NCBI GenBank assembly: GCA_025766275.1
Contig: JAFKAC010000003.1
Coordinates: forward strand, 2,976,001 to 3,040,000
Reading direction: 5' to 3'
DNA length: 64,000 nucleotides
Source of the DNA: Lactarius indigo
Taxonomy: Eukaryota > Basidiomycota > Agaricomycetes > Russulales > Russulaceae
Made by a program: the position numbers and the translations under genes. A model generated the notes under the pieces. The model saw only the letters and a list, made by a program, of their open reading frames with translations, was not told the origin of the DNA and searched no databases. This document shows, piece by piece, positions 1 through 10,108 of this stretch; positions within the stretch are counted from its first letter, which is position 1, and each line of letters opens with the position of its first letter.

Positions 1-2313
1 CTCCCACAAGTGACGAGCACCCTTCAACTAAGGGGCCAGGTAAGTGAGGCCAAAAGCCCACTGTTGCCAGCGCTCATCATTCTTCAGATGTTGACGTTGA
101 CAAAGGTCTCGGCACAGTGGTGGCTAACAAAAAGGCTACTGGACGTCCGGGAAAAGTAAGACAAGGTGTGGGTTTTGGCTACGATGACAGTCAAACCGCT
201 GACAATAGAGTAGCCCCGAAAGGAGAAAGACGAAGCGCACAAGTAAAGGCCGCTGTGGCTACTCGCACACTTCCAAGTCGACCAGGCCGTAACGTTCACC
301 CTGCAGGTCAGCCAAAACCCCGACGCAGCAAGGAACAGATTGAGGCCGACCGTCAAGCTGGGGCGAAGGCCCTCAAGGAGAAGCTGCACGAGGTCCAGAT
401 GGCAAAGGAACACCTCACGCAGTTGAATTTAATGGAAGAACACGAGGAGGACGACCTGCCCATATTACACCCGCAACGCTTATCTACCGCAATTCGTAAG
501 CGGCGCCACATTGATGTAGAGAGTGACGATGAGTGCTTCGACTTGAGGGAGGCCGACAATGGCTTCAACTCTGACGACTCTTCGTCCGAATCCGACAAGG
601 CCACCAAAACACAAAAGAAGGCCAGTGTTTAACGTCATATATAGATCTGTCGGTTCGTCACTCATACTGCCAACAGTCTCAGGGTAACAAACGTGTCAAG
701 GGTGCGGCCCGTCAAGAACTTATAACAAGGATGGAAGACTTACGTGGCGCCGAACACACTGAGAAGACCCATTCAAAGCACGATATTGGAAAGTGAGACG
801 TGCACAATCACTGCACCTTTGCATAACTCTGACCCATTGTGAAACAAGCAGGTTCACGGCACAAGACCTTCGTCGCAAGAAATACGCGAACTCTGGTCTT
901 CGACTGCAAGCTCTCGCTGTACCAAACCCTGTTCCCATTCCCACTCTGGTCCAGCAGCCAGGTGTCACTGACCCGTTTGAGCTTGGGGGCCTTGGTGACA
1001 GTGACCTCGAAGAAACGTGCCCAGCGGTTGCGGAAATTCAATCTCTGGTCTCGGACAAGCCACCTCGCGTGAATGAGGTATTCCTTGCATGTCATCTCAT
1101 CAGAATTCTCATGATTCTTATTTTACCAGCTTGTGAAGATCGGAATGAAAGCAGACATCCGCCCAGGTAGATTGCAAGCCACACGGAAAGTGAGTCAATA
1201 TATTTTTTTACTTGGTTGTTCCGACTCATTTGACCCCAAACGTATCAACTAGATACCCAAATCAAAAGCAACGAAAGCAACAGTCAAGAAGGACGCATCA
1301 TATAAGCAACACGAACCCAGCAAGTCCCTTACCGAGGCACATACCGACATCACTCGTCAGTGCCTCGACGATTCACGTTGGACTCGCATCTTTCTTCCAA
1401 CACTGTCCCATGCTCTTTATATTTCTGACCACCCATTTACTGATTGGGTGCGGGAGTCTGGTGCCCTTGTTGAGGCTGTGCAGGTTGTGTTTGACCTCTC
1501 ATTCACAAATATTTCATACACGCTGAGCCCGCAAGATGGCATCGTTAAGGCGGTATGTCACATGATCCTTGTGCGGTTGACTAACTAATGTTTCCTGATA
1601 GGCCTATGACCGAATGAAGACTCGAAGGTCGAAGCTCGCAAGTGATGTCCTTCTGCTAGTGAAGACATTTTTCGAGCGTGCTGAGTTCAAGGACCAACCA
1701 GACAAGATCAGGGATTATGTCCACTGGGCGTTGCGGTCAGGTGGACCAGCTTACTACGAAAACCCTGTCCCAAAGTCCAGCAAGCTTCGGAAGGATGACC
1801 CAAACTACAAGGTGAGTTTATTTTTGCTGTTGGAGATTGTTGCTCATGCTCATGACGCATGTTAGAAACCCAATGGGTTTTTGCGCTCACAGTTCATCCT
1901 CCCAGTTGCCGAGACATACTTAAGCTTTGCATCAAGGTCAGTTCTCCGTCCATCTCTTGGACCAAAGAGCCCGCCAAAAGGGCTTTATGTGATGATTTTA
2001 ACCGCGGTGTGTTGGCATCACTATTTGCAGCAACTCATCCCAGGCCCATTATCTGACAAGTTTACAGGTTGAGCGTGCGATGAGAGCCCACTTGACAGGT
2101 GGATTCAACGCACCTGGTGATTTCAATCACCGAACCACCTGGAACTCGATGAAAGACTTTGATAGGATCCTCAGCCAAGTCAGCGAGTCTCGCTGGGCAC
2201 AAGCTCTGAATTTTGTGGCCTATGATGAAGAGAATCGTGTTGATGAATCGCTATTGTCAGCATATCGTGCTGACTTTTATCTTTCATCTAGCCCTACAAA
2301 GTCTCGGAATTAG
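1..2313 (+). CDS. DUF6532-like protein, 3' part (5' end outside window)
   Basis: Unknown function; the C-terminal half resembles the DUF6532 family that is expanded in agarics. The first exon (1-39, donor gtaagt at 40) is already in frame, so the start lies upstream. Exons I can support: 88 to about 632 (Lys/Arg-rich, then an acidic Ser/Asp stretch, disordered), about 850-1077, about 1130-1190, 1253-1552, 1602-1811, 1866-2006 and 2068-2313. The later introns (1553-1601, 1812-1865, 2007-2067) close in frame and give the motif LTAVERAM near the end. The join between 632 and about 690 is unclear: a stop follows at 630 and only a 20-nt gap would keep the frame, too short for an intron. No catalytic motif seen. 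It may be a normal gene or one damaged near 632. Confidence 0.6.
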
Positions 2314-2605
2314 CACTTATTGCCCATTGTTTGACCTCTAATCATAGTATTTTGTCGTGGCTTTTAATCCTAGCTATTCTCTACTCTATCTTATACTACT
2401 TAAGAACACATTTAGACATATAGTACAGTTTTCGAGTTATTGTAGTTTCCTCTAGTTTTCCGGGTTTTTTCCCCCGTCGCTACCTTAGGTTTTCGTAAAA
2501 ATCGACTCAGGTCACCAAGTCTCTGAATGAGTATGGTTTTTATTGTTTTTAACGGTTTTTGATGGTTTTTCGGGTTGCGAAACCGGCGAAAACTTTTCTG
2601 TCAAA
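2314..2605. other. 3' flank, T-rich, no gene seen
   Basis: T-rich sequence after the DUF6532 stop, with repeated short T tracts and TTTTCG/GGTTTT words. It probably contains the 3' UTR. Similarity to the Tnp2 transposase begins near 2606. Confidence 0.4.
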
Positions 2606-4334
2606 TTGCTGATGCAGAGCAAGCAATGTCATTGTCCCACTTGCCATCCCAGGCCCATCAGCACCTGGGAACATTGAGTCCTTCATATATCCCCTTTTTG
2701 AAGAGATGGCAATGGCAAGTGTGGGGATGTGGACATGGGATGCTATTGACTCATCCTACTTTGTTCTGAGAGCATATCTCTGTGGTGTAAAAGGAGACAT
2801 GCTTGGATCTGCCAAGTTGAGTGGGATGGCAGGACATTCAGCCCTTTATGGTGATCGCTTCAGTTTGGTACAAGGTGCTCGCCCTGCCAAGGACAGAGGT
2901 GCTAGAGCCCAGTACTATCCAATCTCTCCACCTCAAAAGGAAAGATATAATCCTGGTCGCCATATTGTTGACCTGGATAACTTGCCCATGAGAGGCCAAA
3001 GACAATATTGGCAGACTATTGAAAGGCTAGAGTCTGCAAGAACCCAAGCAGAGCTTCAAAGGACTGTAAAGGAGACAGGAATCTCACGCCTTACAATATG
3101 TGCAGCCAGTCCTACATTTTCCCATCCATCATTCTTCCCATTGGACCCCTTCCATTTATTCTATGAAAACTGCATGGTACACATCTGGGACTTGTGGGTG
3201 ACCCATAGCTCCATTGATGAGAAGATACATATGGATGCAGGCATGGCCTCAAAACTTGGTGCAGAGGTTGAAAAGGCAGTAAAGACCCTCCCTTCATCTT
3301 TCTGTGGGCCAATCAGGGACCCATACAAAAAGCGCCATAGCCAGTACAAAGTCTATGAATGGATGGCCCTCCTTCACTGGTATATTATACCAATGGCATG
3401 GGAGCTAGGCTTTGACAAGGATGTCCTCAAGAACTTTGGCCAGTTTGCAGACATTGTTGAAGCTGCAATGTCTCATTCACCAAAGTCTGATGAGGACTTA
3501 GCATCCTTACACAGTCTAATCAAGTCCTTCCTCCAGGAATTTGAGAGGCTTTATGTTGAGGATGACCCAGTCAAGGTCTCAAGATGCAGGCTGTGCATCT
3601 GGCAATTAATTCATGTCCCACACCATATCTCATGGAATGGCTCAATCAGATTTGGCTCTCAAGCTACAGTGGAGAGGGCCATTGGAGAAATTGGCCATAA
3701 AGTCAGGTCCAAGAAGGCACCCTTTGCTAATATAGCCACAATTCTATATGAAAGGGCAAGCACCAAGGTGTTGACTTTGCAGTACCCATCCCTGGCCATT
3801 CCCCCTAAAGAAGGGAGGAAGAAGGAACACCTGTTTCAGTCACTGCCAATCAAAAGGACTGAGATAGAAAATCCCTCAGAACATTATAACCACCTTGCTG
3901 CAATTTGTGATTTTCTTGAAGTCACTCTGGATATGGACCTCATAATTCAGAGATGGGGAAAGTGCAATATGCCAGGAGATGTCACTTTGAGGAGCAGAAT
4001 CTCTGAGAAGGGAGGTCAAGCCACAAGGTCATCTAGATATTTTGAGGCTCAAGGAGAGGAGGGGCTTATCTTTGGAGAGGCATTGGCATTTTACTTTTTG
4101 CCAGACTATGACTACAGTCTGGTGGTCTATTATGGGCTAGGAGAGATAAGGAATGTGCTGGGAAGATGGTGTGGAGAGTGGTCAAATGACTGCATGGTGT
4201 TGAGAACATCTAGTCTTGTTACACTGGTTGGAGTTTGGGAATGGGAGTCAAATGTTCATATCTTGAGAAAGCACCCAGGATTAGATATGCTTAGTTCTGA
4301 GGAGCATGGTATTGAAGAACAAGAAGAGGAGTAA
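2606..4334 (+). pseudogene. 5'-truncated Tnp2-type (CACTA-like) transposase, copy 1
   Basis: This copy matches the C-terminal half of the transposase at 9805-13141 along its whole length. Shared blocks include GDMLGSAKLS, CAASP, FPLDPFHLFYENCM, EWMALLHWYI, RCRLCI and FGSQAT.ER.IG. In the basidiomycete Tnp2 (En/Spm, CACTA) family this part holds the DDE-type nuclease region. The longest ATG-started frame is 2706-4334 (542 residues). Homology in the same frame extends back to about 2613, where a small indel breaks it, and nothing upstream resembles the zinc-finger N terminus of copy 2. At the point where copy 2 has a 59-nt intron, copy 1 is continuous. Probably a non-autonomous relic; whether the 542-residue ORF is expressed cannot be seen. 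Confidence 0.75.
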
Positions 4335-4554
4335 AGTAGTTAGATAGATGTCTCATACTTGTGCTTCATACATAAAGGGGTTGAAAAATGTCTACAATAA
4401 CAGGCTTCTTGGCTATAAATGTTTGAACCATGGGAGAGATAAAGTGTTGAAGCACAATGGTATTGTGTTTCTCAAGAGAACACCAGGGAGACTTTTGTAT
4501 GTATTAAGAACAATGTGATGTCAGGAGTCTGCATAACATGCACCAAGTCAATTG
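4335..4554. other. 3' flank of transposase copy 1, no gene seen
   Basis: AT-rich sequence between the transposase stop and the C-rich minisatellite. No coding or terminal-repeat signal recognised. Confidence 0.3.
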
Positions 4555-4800
4555 CACACATCCCCCTTGCTCATCTCCCCCACATCGATACACTCATGCC
4601 CCTTCCCCATCTCCCCCACACCTATATATATGTACCCCTTCCTCATCTCCCCAACACCTGTACACATGTCCCCCTTCCTCATCTCCCCTACTCCCATATA
4701 CATGTCCCGCTTACCCAACTCCCCCACACATATACACCCCTGCCTGTTCCTCATCTCCCCCACACCTGTATGCATGTGCCCCTTCCCCATAGTGCAGAGG
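4555..4800. repeat. C-rich minisatellite, about 36-bp unit
   Basis: Seven or so imperfect copies of a unit of the form CATCTCCCCCACAC + 6-8 nt with TATA/ATGT + CCCCTTCC. The + strand is nearly free of G. The short ORFs over it in several frames are artefacts of the period. A related C-rich satellite starts at about 7085, so the two C-rich tracts bracket the 105-bp array. Confidence 0.8.
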
Positions 4801-5480
4801 AAGATAGTGTCAAAGTAGTTTCTCTAGATTCTCACAAACCAGCACCTTTGTCTCACATCTGCAGGCCCTGATGGTGGATCAGGTTGAGGCCCTGTGTGCC
4901 AACTGGTGGCAGCAACAGCTCATGCTACCAGCTGCCCACTGTTGGTAGGGGCCTTGGTAGGGGCAGCAAAATGAGTGGAGTTACAATTGTTGTCTCACCT
5001 CTGTAGGCCTTAAGATGAATATGGAGTGCCAGAAGCAGCCAATATGTAGTATTGTTGGTAGAGATGATGCTCAGATGCTAGCCATGTTAGCAGGTCTAGT
5101 GGGATGACGATCTACAGGGAGAAACAAATCAAGGTCTAGAATTTATAAGGTAAGCTGGATGGTATTCAGCAAAGACAAGTATGACTCTCATCTTTGCTAG
5201 GATAACTACTTGATTACAGAGTTGTAACTAGAGTGCCTAGTTCATACCAAAGGACTGCTACATATTTAGAAAGGAGAAGAAAGGGAAGAGAGGAGTAGAG
5301 TGAAGAGGAAGTACTATACTAAAGTGGGGGAGGAAGAAATTTCCATATGAGAATGCTATATGATCATAGCACTTGTCATTGTGATTCCATATTGCTTAAT
5401 GCTGGCTATCAGAGACTAGCTTCCTATAGTGTCTTTAGGTTTAAGGCTTACATGCACCACCTCTTCTGCTCAGTGTTTGC
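4801..5480. other. No gene seen
   Basis: Unique-looking sequence between two repeat arrays. A purine-rich stretch lies at about 5265-5340. No ORF with recognisable similarity. Confidence 0.3.
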
Positions 5481-5489
5481 CCTCTTGTG

Positions 5490-7060
5490 TATTCTAGACT
5501 GGTGTCCACCTTTTGTGTTCTATAGAAAAATAAGGTCTATATTGGTGGCTGGTGAGAAACACCTGTCAAGAGGACCTTCAAAGCTTGTTTGGCAAAACAT
5601 ATAGTATCTAGACTAGTGTTCACCTTCTGTGCTCTATAGAAAAATAAGGCCTATATTGGCAGCCTATGAGAAATACCTGTCAAGAGGACCTCCAAAAGCT
5701 TCTTTAGCAAGATATACAGTGTCTGGACTGGTGTTCACCTTCTGTTCTCTATAGAAATGTATTGGCACCTTATGAGAAATACCCGTCAAGAGGACCTCCA
5801 AAGCTTCTTTGGCAAGATATACAGTGCCTGGACTGGTGTTCACCTTCTGTTCTCAATAGAAAAGTATTGGCACCTTGTGAGAAATACCTGTCAAGAGAAC
5901 CTCCAAAGCTTCTTTGGCAAGATATACAGTGCCTGGACTGGTGTTCACCTTCTGTTCTCAATAGAAAAGTATTGGCACCTTGTGAGAAATACCCATCAAG
6001 AGGACCTCCAAAGCTTCTTTGGCAAGATATACGGTGCCTGGACTGGTGTTTACCTTCTGTTCTCAATAGAAAAGTATTGGCACCTTGTGAGAAATACCCA
6101 TCAAGAGGACCTCCAAAGCTTTTTTGGCAAGATATACAGTGCCTGGACTGGTGTTTACCTTCTGTTCTCAATAGAAAAGTATTGGCACCTTGTGAGAAAT
6201 ACCCATCAAGAGGACCTCCAAAGCTTCTTTGGCAAGATATACAGTGCCTGGACTGGTGTTCACCTTCTGTTCTCAATAGAAAAGTATTGGCACCTTGTGA
6301 GAAATACCTGTCAAGAGGACCTCCAAAGCTTCTTTGGCAAGATATACAGTGCCTAGACTGGTGTTCACCTTCTGTTCTCTATGGAAAAGTATTGGCACCT
6401 TGTGAGAAATACCCATCAAGAGGACCTCCAAAGCTTCTTTGGCAAGATATACAGTGCCTGGACTGGTGTTCACCTTCTGTGCTCTATAGAAAAGTATTGG
6501 CACCTTGTGAGAAATACCTGTGGTGAGAACCTCCAAAGCTTCTTTGGCAAGATATACAGTGCCTGGACTGGTGTTCACCTTCTGTGCTCTATAGAAAAGT
6601 ATTGGCACCTTGTGAGAAATACCTGTGGTAAGAACCTCCAAAGCTTCTTTGGCAAGATATACAGTGTCTGGACTGGTGTTCACCTTCTGTTCTCTATGGA
6701 AAAATAAGGTCTGTATTGGCAGCCTGTGAGAAATACCTGTTGCAAAGACCTCCAAAGCTTCTTTGGCAAGATATACAGTATCTGAACTGGTGTTTACCTT
6801 CTGTGCTCTGCAGATAAAAAAAACTGTGAGAAATACCTGTTGTGAGGACCTTCAAAGCTCTTTTGGAAAAGCATACAGTATCTAGGCTGGTGTTCACCTT
6901 CTGTGCTTTGCAGCAAAATAAGGTCTTTATTGATAGCCTTCCAGAAGTATCTGTCAAGAGGACCTCCAGAGCTTCTTCAGCAAACTATACAGTATCTGTA
7001 CTGACATCCACTTTCTGTGCCGTACAACAAAATGTGTATCACGAAGGCCTCTAAAGCTTC
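5490..7060. repeat. 105-bp tandem repeat array, about 15 units
   Basis: The word ATTGGCACCT recurs at 5761, 5866, 5971, 6076, 6181 and 6286, exactly 105 bp apart. Each unit also contains CTCCAAAGCTTCTTTGGCAA and a TGTTCACCTTCTGT block ending near a TCTATAGAAAA motif. Central units are nearly identical; units at both edges are diverged and carry short insertions, a sign of unequal crossing-over in the middle. Because 105 is a multiple of three, stop-free frames run through the array on both strands (up to 254 codons on + and 168 on -). I treat these as artefacts. Confidence 0.95.
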
Positions 7061-7084
7061 TTTGTAAAACATGCAAAATCATCT

Positions 7085-8425
7085 TCCTCATCCCCCACAC
7101 TCATGCACATCCTGCCCACACCCACACCCACACCCACACATATTCCCTTTCCCCATCCCACCCACACCCACACCCATACCCATGTTCCCCTCTCCCACCC
7201 CATGTTCCCCACCCATATCCCCATCACATCCACACCCCACTCCCGTGTTCCCCATCCCCATCCCACCCATACCCCCACCCATACCCATGTTCCCCACATC
7301 CTGCCCCCATGATCCCCTTACCCACCCTCATGTTCCCCTTACCCACCCTCATGTTCCTCTCACCCACCCCCATGTTCCCCATCCCCATCCCCATCCCACC
7401 CACACCCACACCCATACCCATGTTCCCCTTACCCACCCCCATGTTCCCCACACCCCACCCTCATGTTCCCCTTACCCACCCCCATGTTCCCCACCCATAT
7501 CCCCATCACATCCACACCCCACCCCCATGTTCCCCATCCCCATCCCACCTATACCCACACCCATACCCATGTTCCCCACACCCCACCCCCATGTTCCCCT
7601 TACCCACCCCCATGTTCCCCACACCCCACCCCCATGTTCCCCTTACCCACCCTCATGTTCCCCTCACCCACCCCCATGTTCCCCACCCATATCCCCATCA
7701 CACCCACACCCCACCCCCATGTTCCCCATCCCCATCCCACCTATACCCACACCTATACCCATGTTCCCCACACCCCACCCCCATGTTCCCCTTACCCACC
7801 CCCATGTTCCCCACACCCCACCCCCATGTTCCCCTTACCCACCCTCATGTTCCCCTTGCCCACCCCCATGTTCCCCATCCCCATCCCATCCATACCCCCA
7901 CCCATACCCATGTTCCCCACACCCTGCCCCCATGATCCCCTTACCCACCCTCATGTTCCCCTTACCCACCCTCATGTTCCCCTCGCCCACCCCCATGTTC
8001 CCCATTCCCATCCCCATCCCACCCACACCCACACCCATACCCATGTTCCCCTTACCCACCCCCATGTTCCCCACACCCCACCCTCATGTTCCCCTTACCC
8101 ACCCCCATGTTCCCCACCCATATCCCCATCACACTCACACCCCACCCCCATGTTCCCCATCCCCATCCCACCCACACCCACACCCATACCCATGTTCCCC
8201 TTACCCACCCCCATGTTCCCCACATCCCACCCTCATGTTCCCCTTACCCACCCCCATGTTCCCCACACCCCACCCCCATGTTCCCCTTACCCACCCTCAT
8301 GTTCCCCTCACCCACCCCCATGTTCCCCACCCATATCCCCATCACACCCACACCCCACCCCCATGTTCTCCATCCCAATTCCATCTACACCCACACCCAC
8401 CCTGATGTTCCCAATTTTCCATAAT
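7085..8425. repeat. C-rich satellite built on CCCCATGTTCCCC, G-poor + strand
   Basis: Runs of CCCACCCCCATGTTCCCC alternate with CCCCTTACCCACCCTCATG, giving a basic period near 18-21 bp. A longer block (CCCACCCATATCCCCATCAC followed by CATCCCCATCCCACC) recurs near 7490, 7690, 8115 and 8330, so there is a higher-order repeat of roughly 200 bp. The + strand has almost no G except in ATG. Pro/His/Met-rich ORFs of up to 444 codons on + and Gly/Met/Val-rich ORFs on - are period artefacts, not genes. Confidence 0.95.
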
Positions 8426-8649
8426 TTATTCCCTATTTTCATTTGACTTTAACTGACTGGCATTGACTTTGACTGACCAAGCTATGTCCTTGGATAATAT
8501 CCAAGTCAAGGTTTTTTTTTTGTTATTTTTGTCTGAGTTTCAATTGATTTTTGGTTGACTAAATCTTGACTTTGTCTGACTGGTGCAAAAATCTTGACTT
8601 GTAGCTGACTTTTCCTTGACTGATGTCCTATTTTAGCGACTTCACTTGA
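8426..8649. other. GACT-rich linker
   Basis: The pentamer GACT, mostly as TTGACT or CTGACT, occurs over a dozen times here in irregular spacing. It ends at the stop of the minus-strand gene at 8650. A similar tract lies at about 24270-24430. Confidence 0.6.
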
Positions 8650-9616
8650 CTAATCCTTTTTACTGAGGATCATTTCCGCCAAGCGTCGCATGTTTGAGAG
8701 TTCAGCATTTGAGATCTTCGTACCATTCAGGCGGCGGATAGCAAGGCTCAATTTCGGTCGACTCTTGTTTTTGTCTGTGATGATATCTCCCTGCGACTTG
8801 TCGGTTTCACAATCTTCGAAGTCCCAAAGCACTGTTTTCGGAAGAAATTCTGGGCGCATGGGCGGCGGCTCCACGCTTTCCAGAAGATCCTCGATGGCCT
8901 TGTCTTTCATGACGTCGGTTCGTGTTTGTTGAGATGCAGAATCGCTCAGCCCCAATGATGATGCGCGAGAGTCCGCGCCACGAGAGTCCGCGCGGCAAGA
9001 ATTTACACTGCGGGGTACTGCTGTCATGGGATTGAGTCAGCGATCATCCGGGTTTGAAAGCAGATTACCACGCACCTTGGTATATGTCAGAGCCCAAGCT
9101 TTCGCTCTTCGCGGTATGAAACTCCACGAGCTCTCGTTCTACGTACGTGGTAAGGACGGAAGCCAAGTGGTCGTGATCTTGGCGCAGCTTGCGGTATTGA
9201 GGGTTATGAAGGAGTTCCGAGTCGGTGAGTGCCACAATGGCATCAGGAGGGAGCCTTAACTGCCTTGCCAATGGAGCCAAACCAAGAGAGGTCTTGCGTG
9301 AAAATGAAGGGGCCGTTGAAGGATGAAGACTGGAGCGCAATGTCGAGCCTGACATGTGAGAACGTGGAGGAGGGAAAGCAGCAGCTGCAGAGAAGTCGAG
9401 GTCAGTGTCAACGGTTGAGCGTCGTGCGGAAAAGTCAATCGGGGGTCTTGACCTCAGTGGGGGTTTCGGCATGTACTGGATGCCCAACCTGTTGTCGTCC
9501 TCGTCATCACCGTTGGGTACCGAGCCTGAGTCTGGTGGGAAGAGTCCTGGAGGGGTATCGTCAATCAGATCAAAGTTGTCGTCAAAGTTGTCGTCAAGAT
9601 TCTCAAAGTCAGACAT
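8650..9616 (-). CDS. Uncharacterised basidiomycete protein, 303 residues
   Basis: Two exons (9616-9076 and 9020-8650) joined by a 55-nt GT-AG intron give 304 codons in frame. ATG at 9616 begins an acidic N terminus with a DDNFDDNFD repeat. A Ser/Pro-rich middle follows, then a short predicted helical region (PPDAIVALTDSELLHNPQYR, about residues 135-155) and a basic C terminus. No domain recognised. It is divergent to the transposase gene starting at 9805, with 188 bp between the starts. It could be a host gene or cargo of the transposon; the sequence does not decide. Confidence 0.6.
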
Positions 9617-9804
9617 CGGGAGGCGAGACAACTGTGTGAGCGTATAGAGACGGAAGAAAAAAAAGTAGACGCGAACCCGAACGTGAGCATAAGTAGAATG
9701 AACACGTGCCGTTCCCATACTCCGCACCTAAGTCCGCTTGTCCTTGTCCTCGCGTTGCCCTCACGCCCACACAAATATACCGTACTCTCACCAACTGTGA
9801 AGCT

Positions 9805-10075
9805 ATGATGCCTCAAGCTGCTTCAAGATACACCTGCCCATGTTCTAAGTGCTATGGGAGCTCAAAAAGTGTTACCAAACGCACGATTGAGGCCCATTTG
9901 CGGCAAGATCAACTCTTTCTACAGTCCCTCCCACCTGGTGCAGATTCCGCCCATCTCGTGCGATCGCGCATTGATCTGACTATCCAACTTCTTTCCCAAC
10001 TCCATGGAGTCTCTGGGCTGCATTATGCAGCCCCAGATGTTAATAGATCTCGCTCAGAGGACCCAGAAGGTACGA

Positions 10076-10108
<33 letters not shown>

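Noticed and set aside
612..640. 20-nt intron in the DUF6532 gene
   Set aside because: It would keep the frame but is far too short for splicing; the join is left open.
5757..6526. ORFs of 199-254 codons in the 105-bp array
   Set aside because: The frame is open only because the period is a multiple of three; it is open on both strands and has no start context or flanking exon.
5490..7060. CRISPR-like array
   Set aside because: Repeats are contiguous 105-bp units with no spacers, in a eukaryotic genome.
7071..8446. Pro/His-rich ORF of 444 codons
   Set aside because: It follows the C-rich satellite exactly; alternative frames are equally open.
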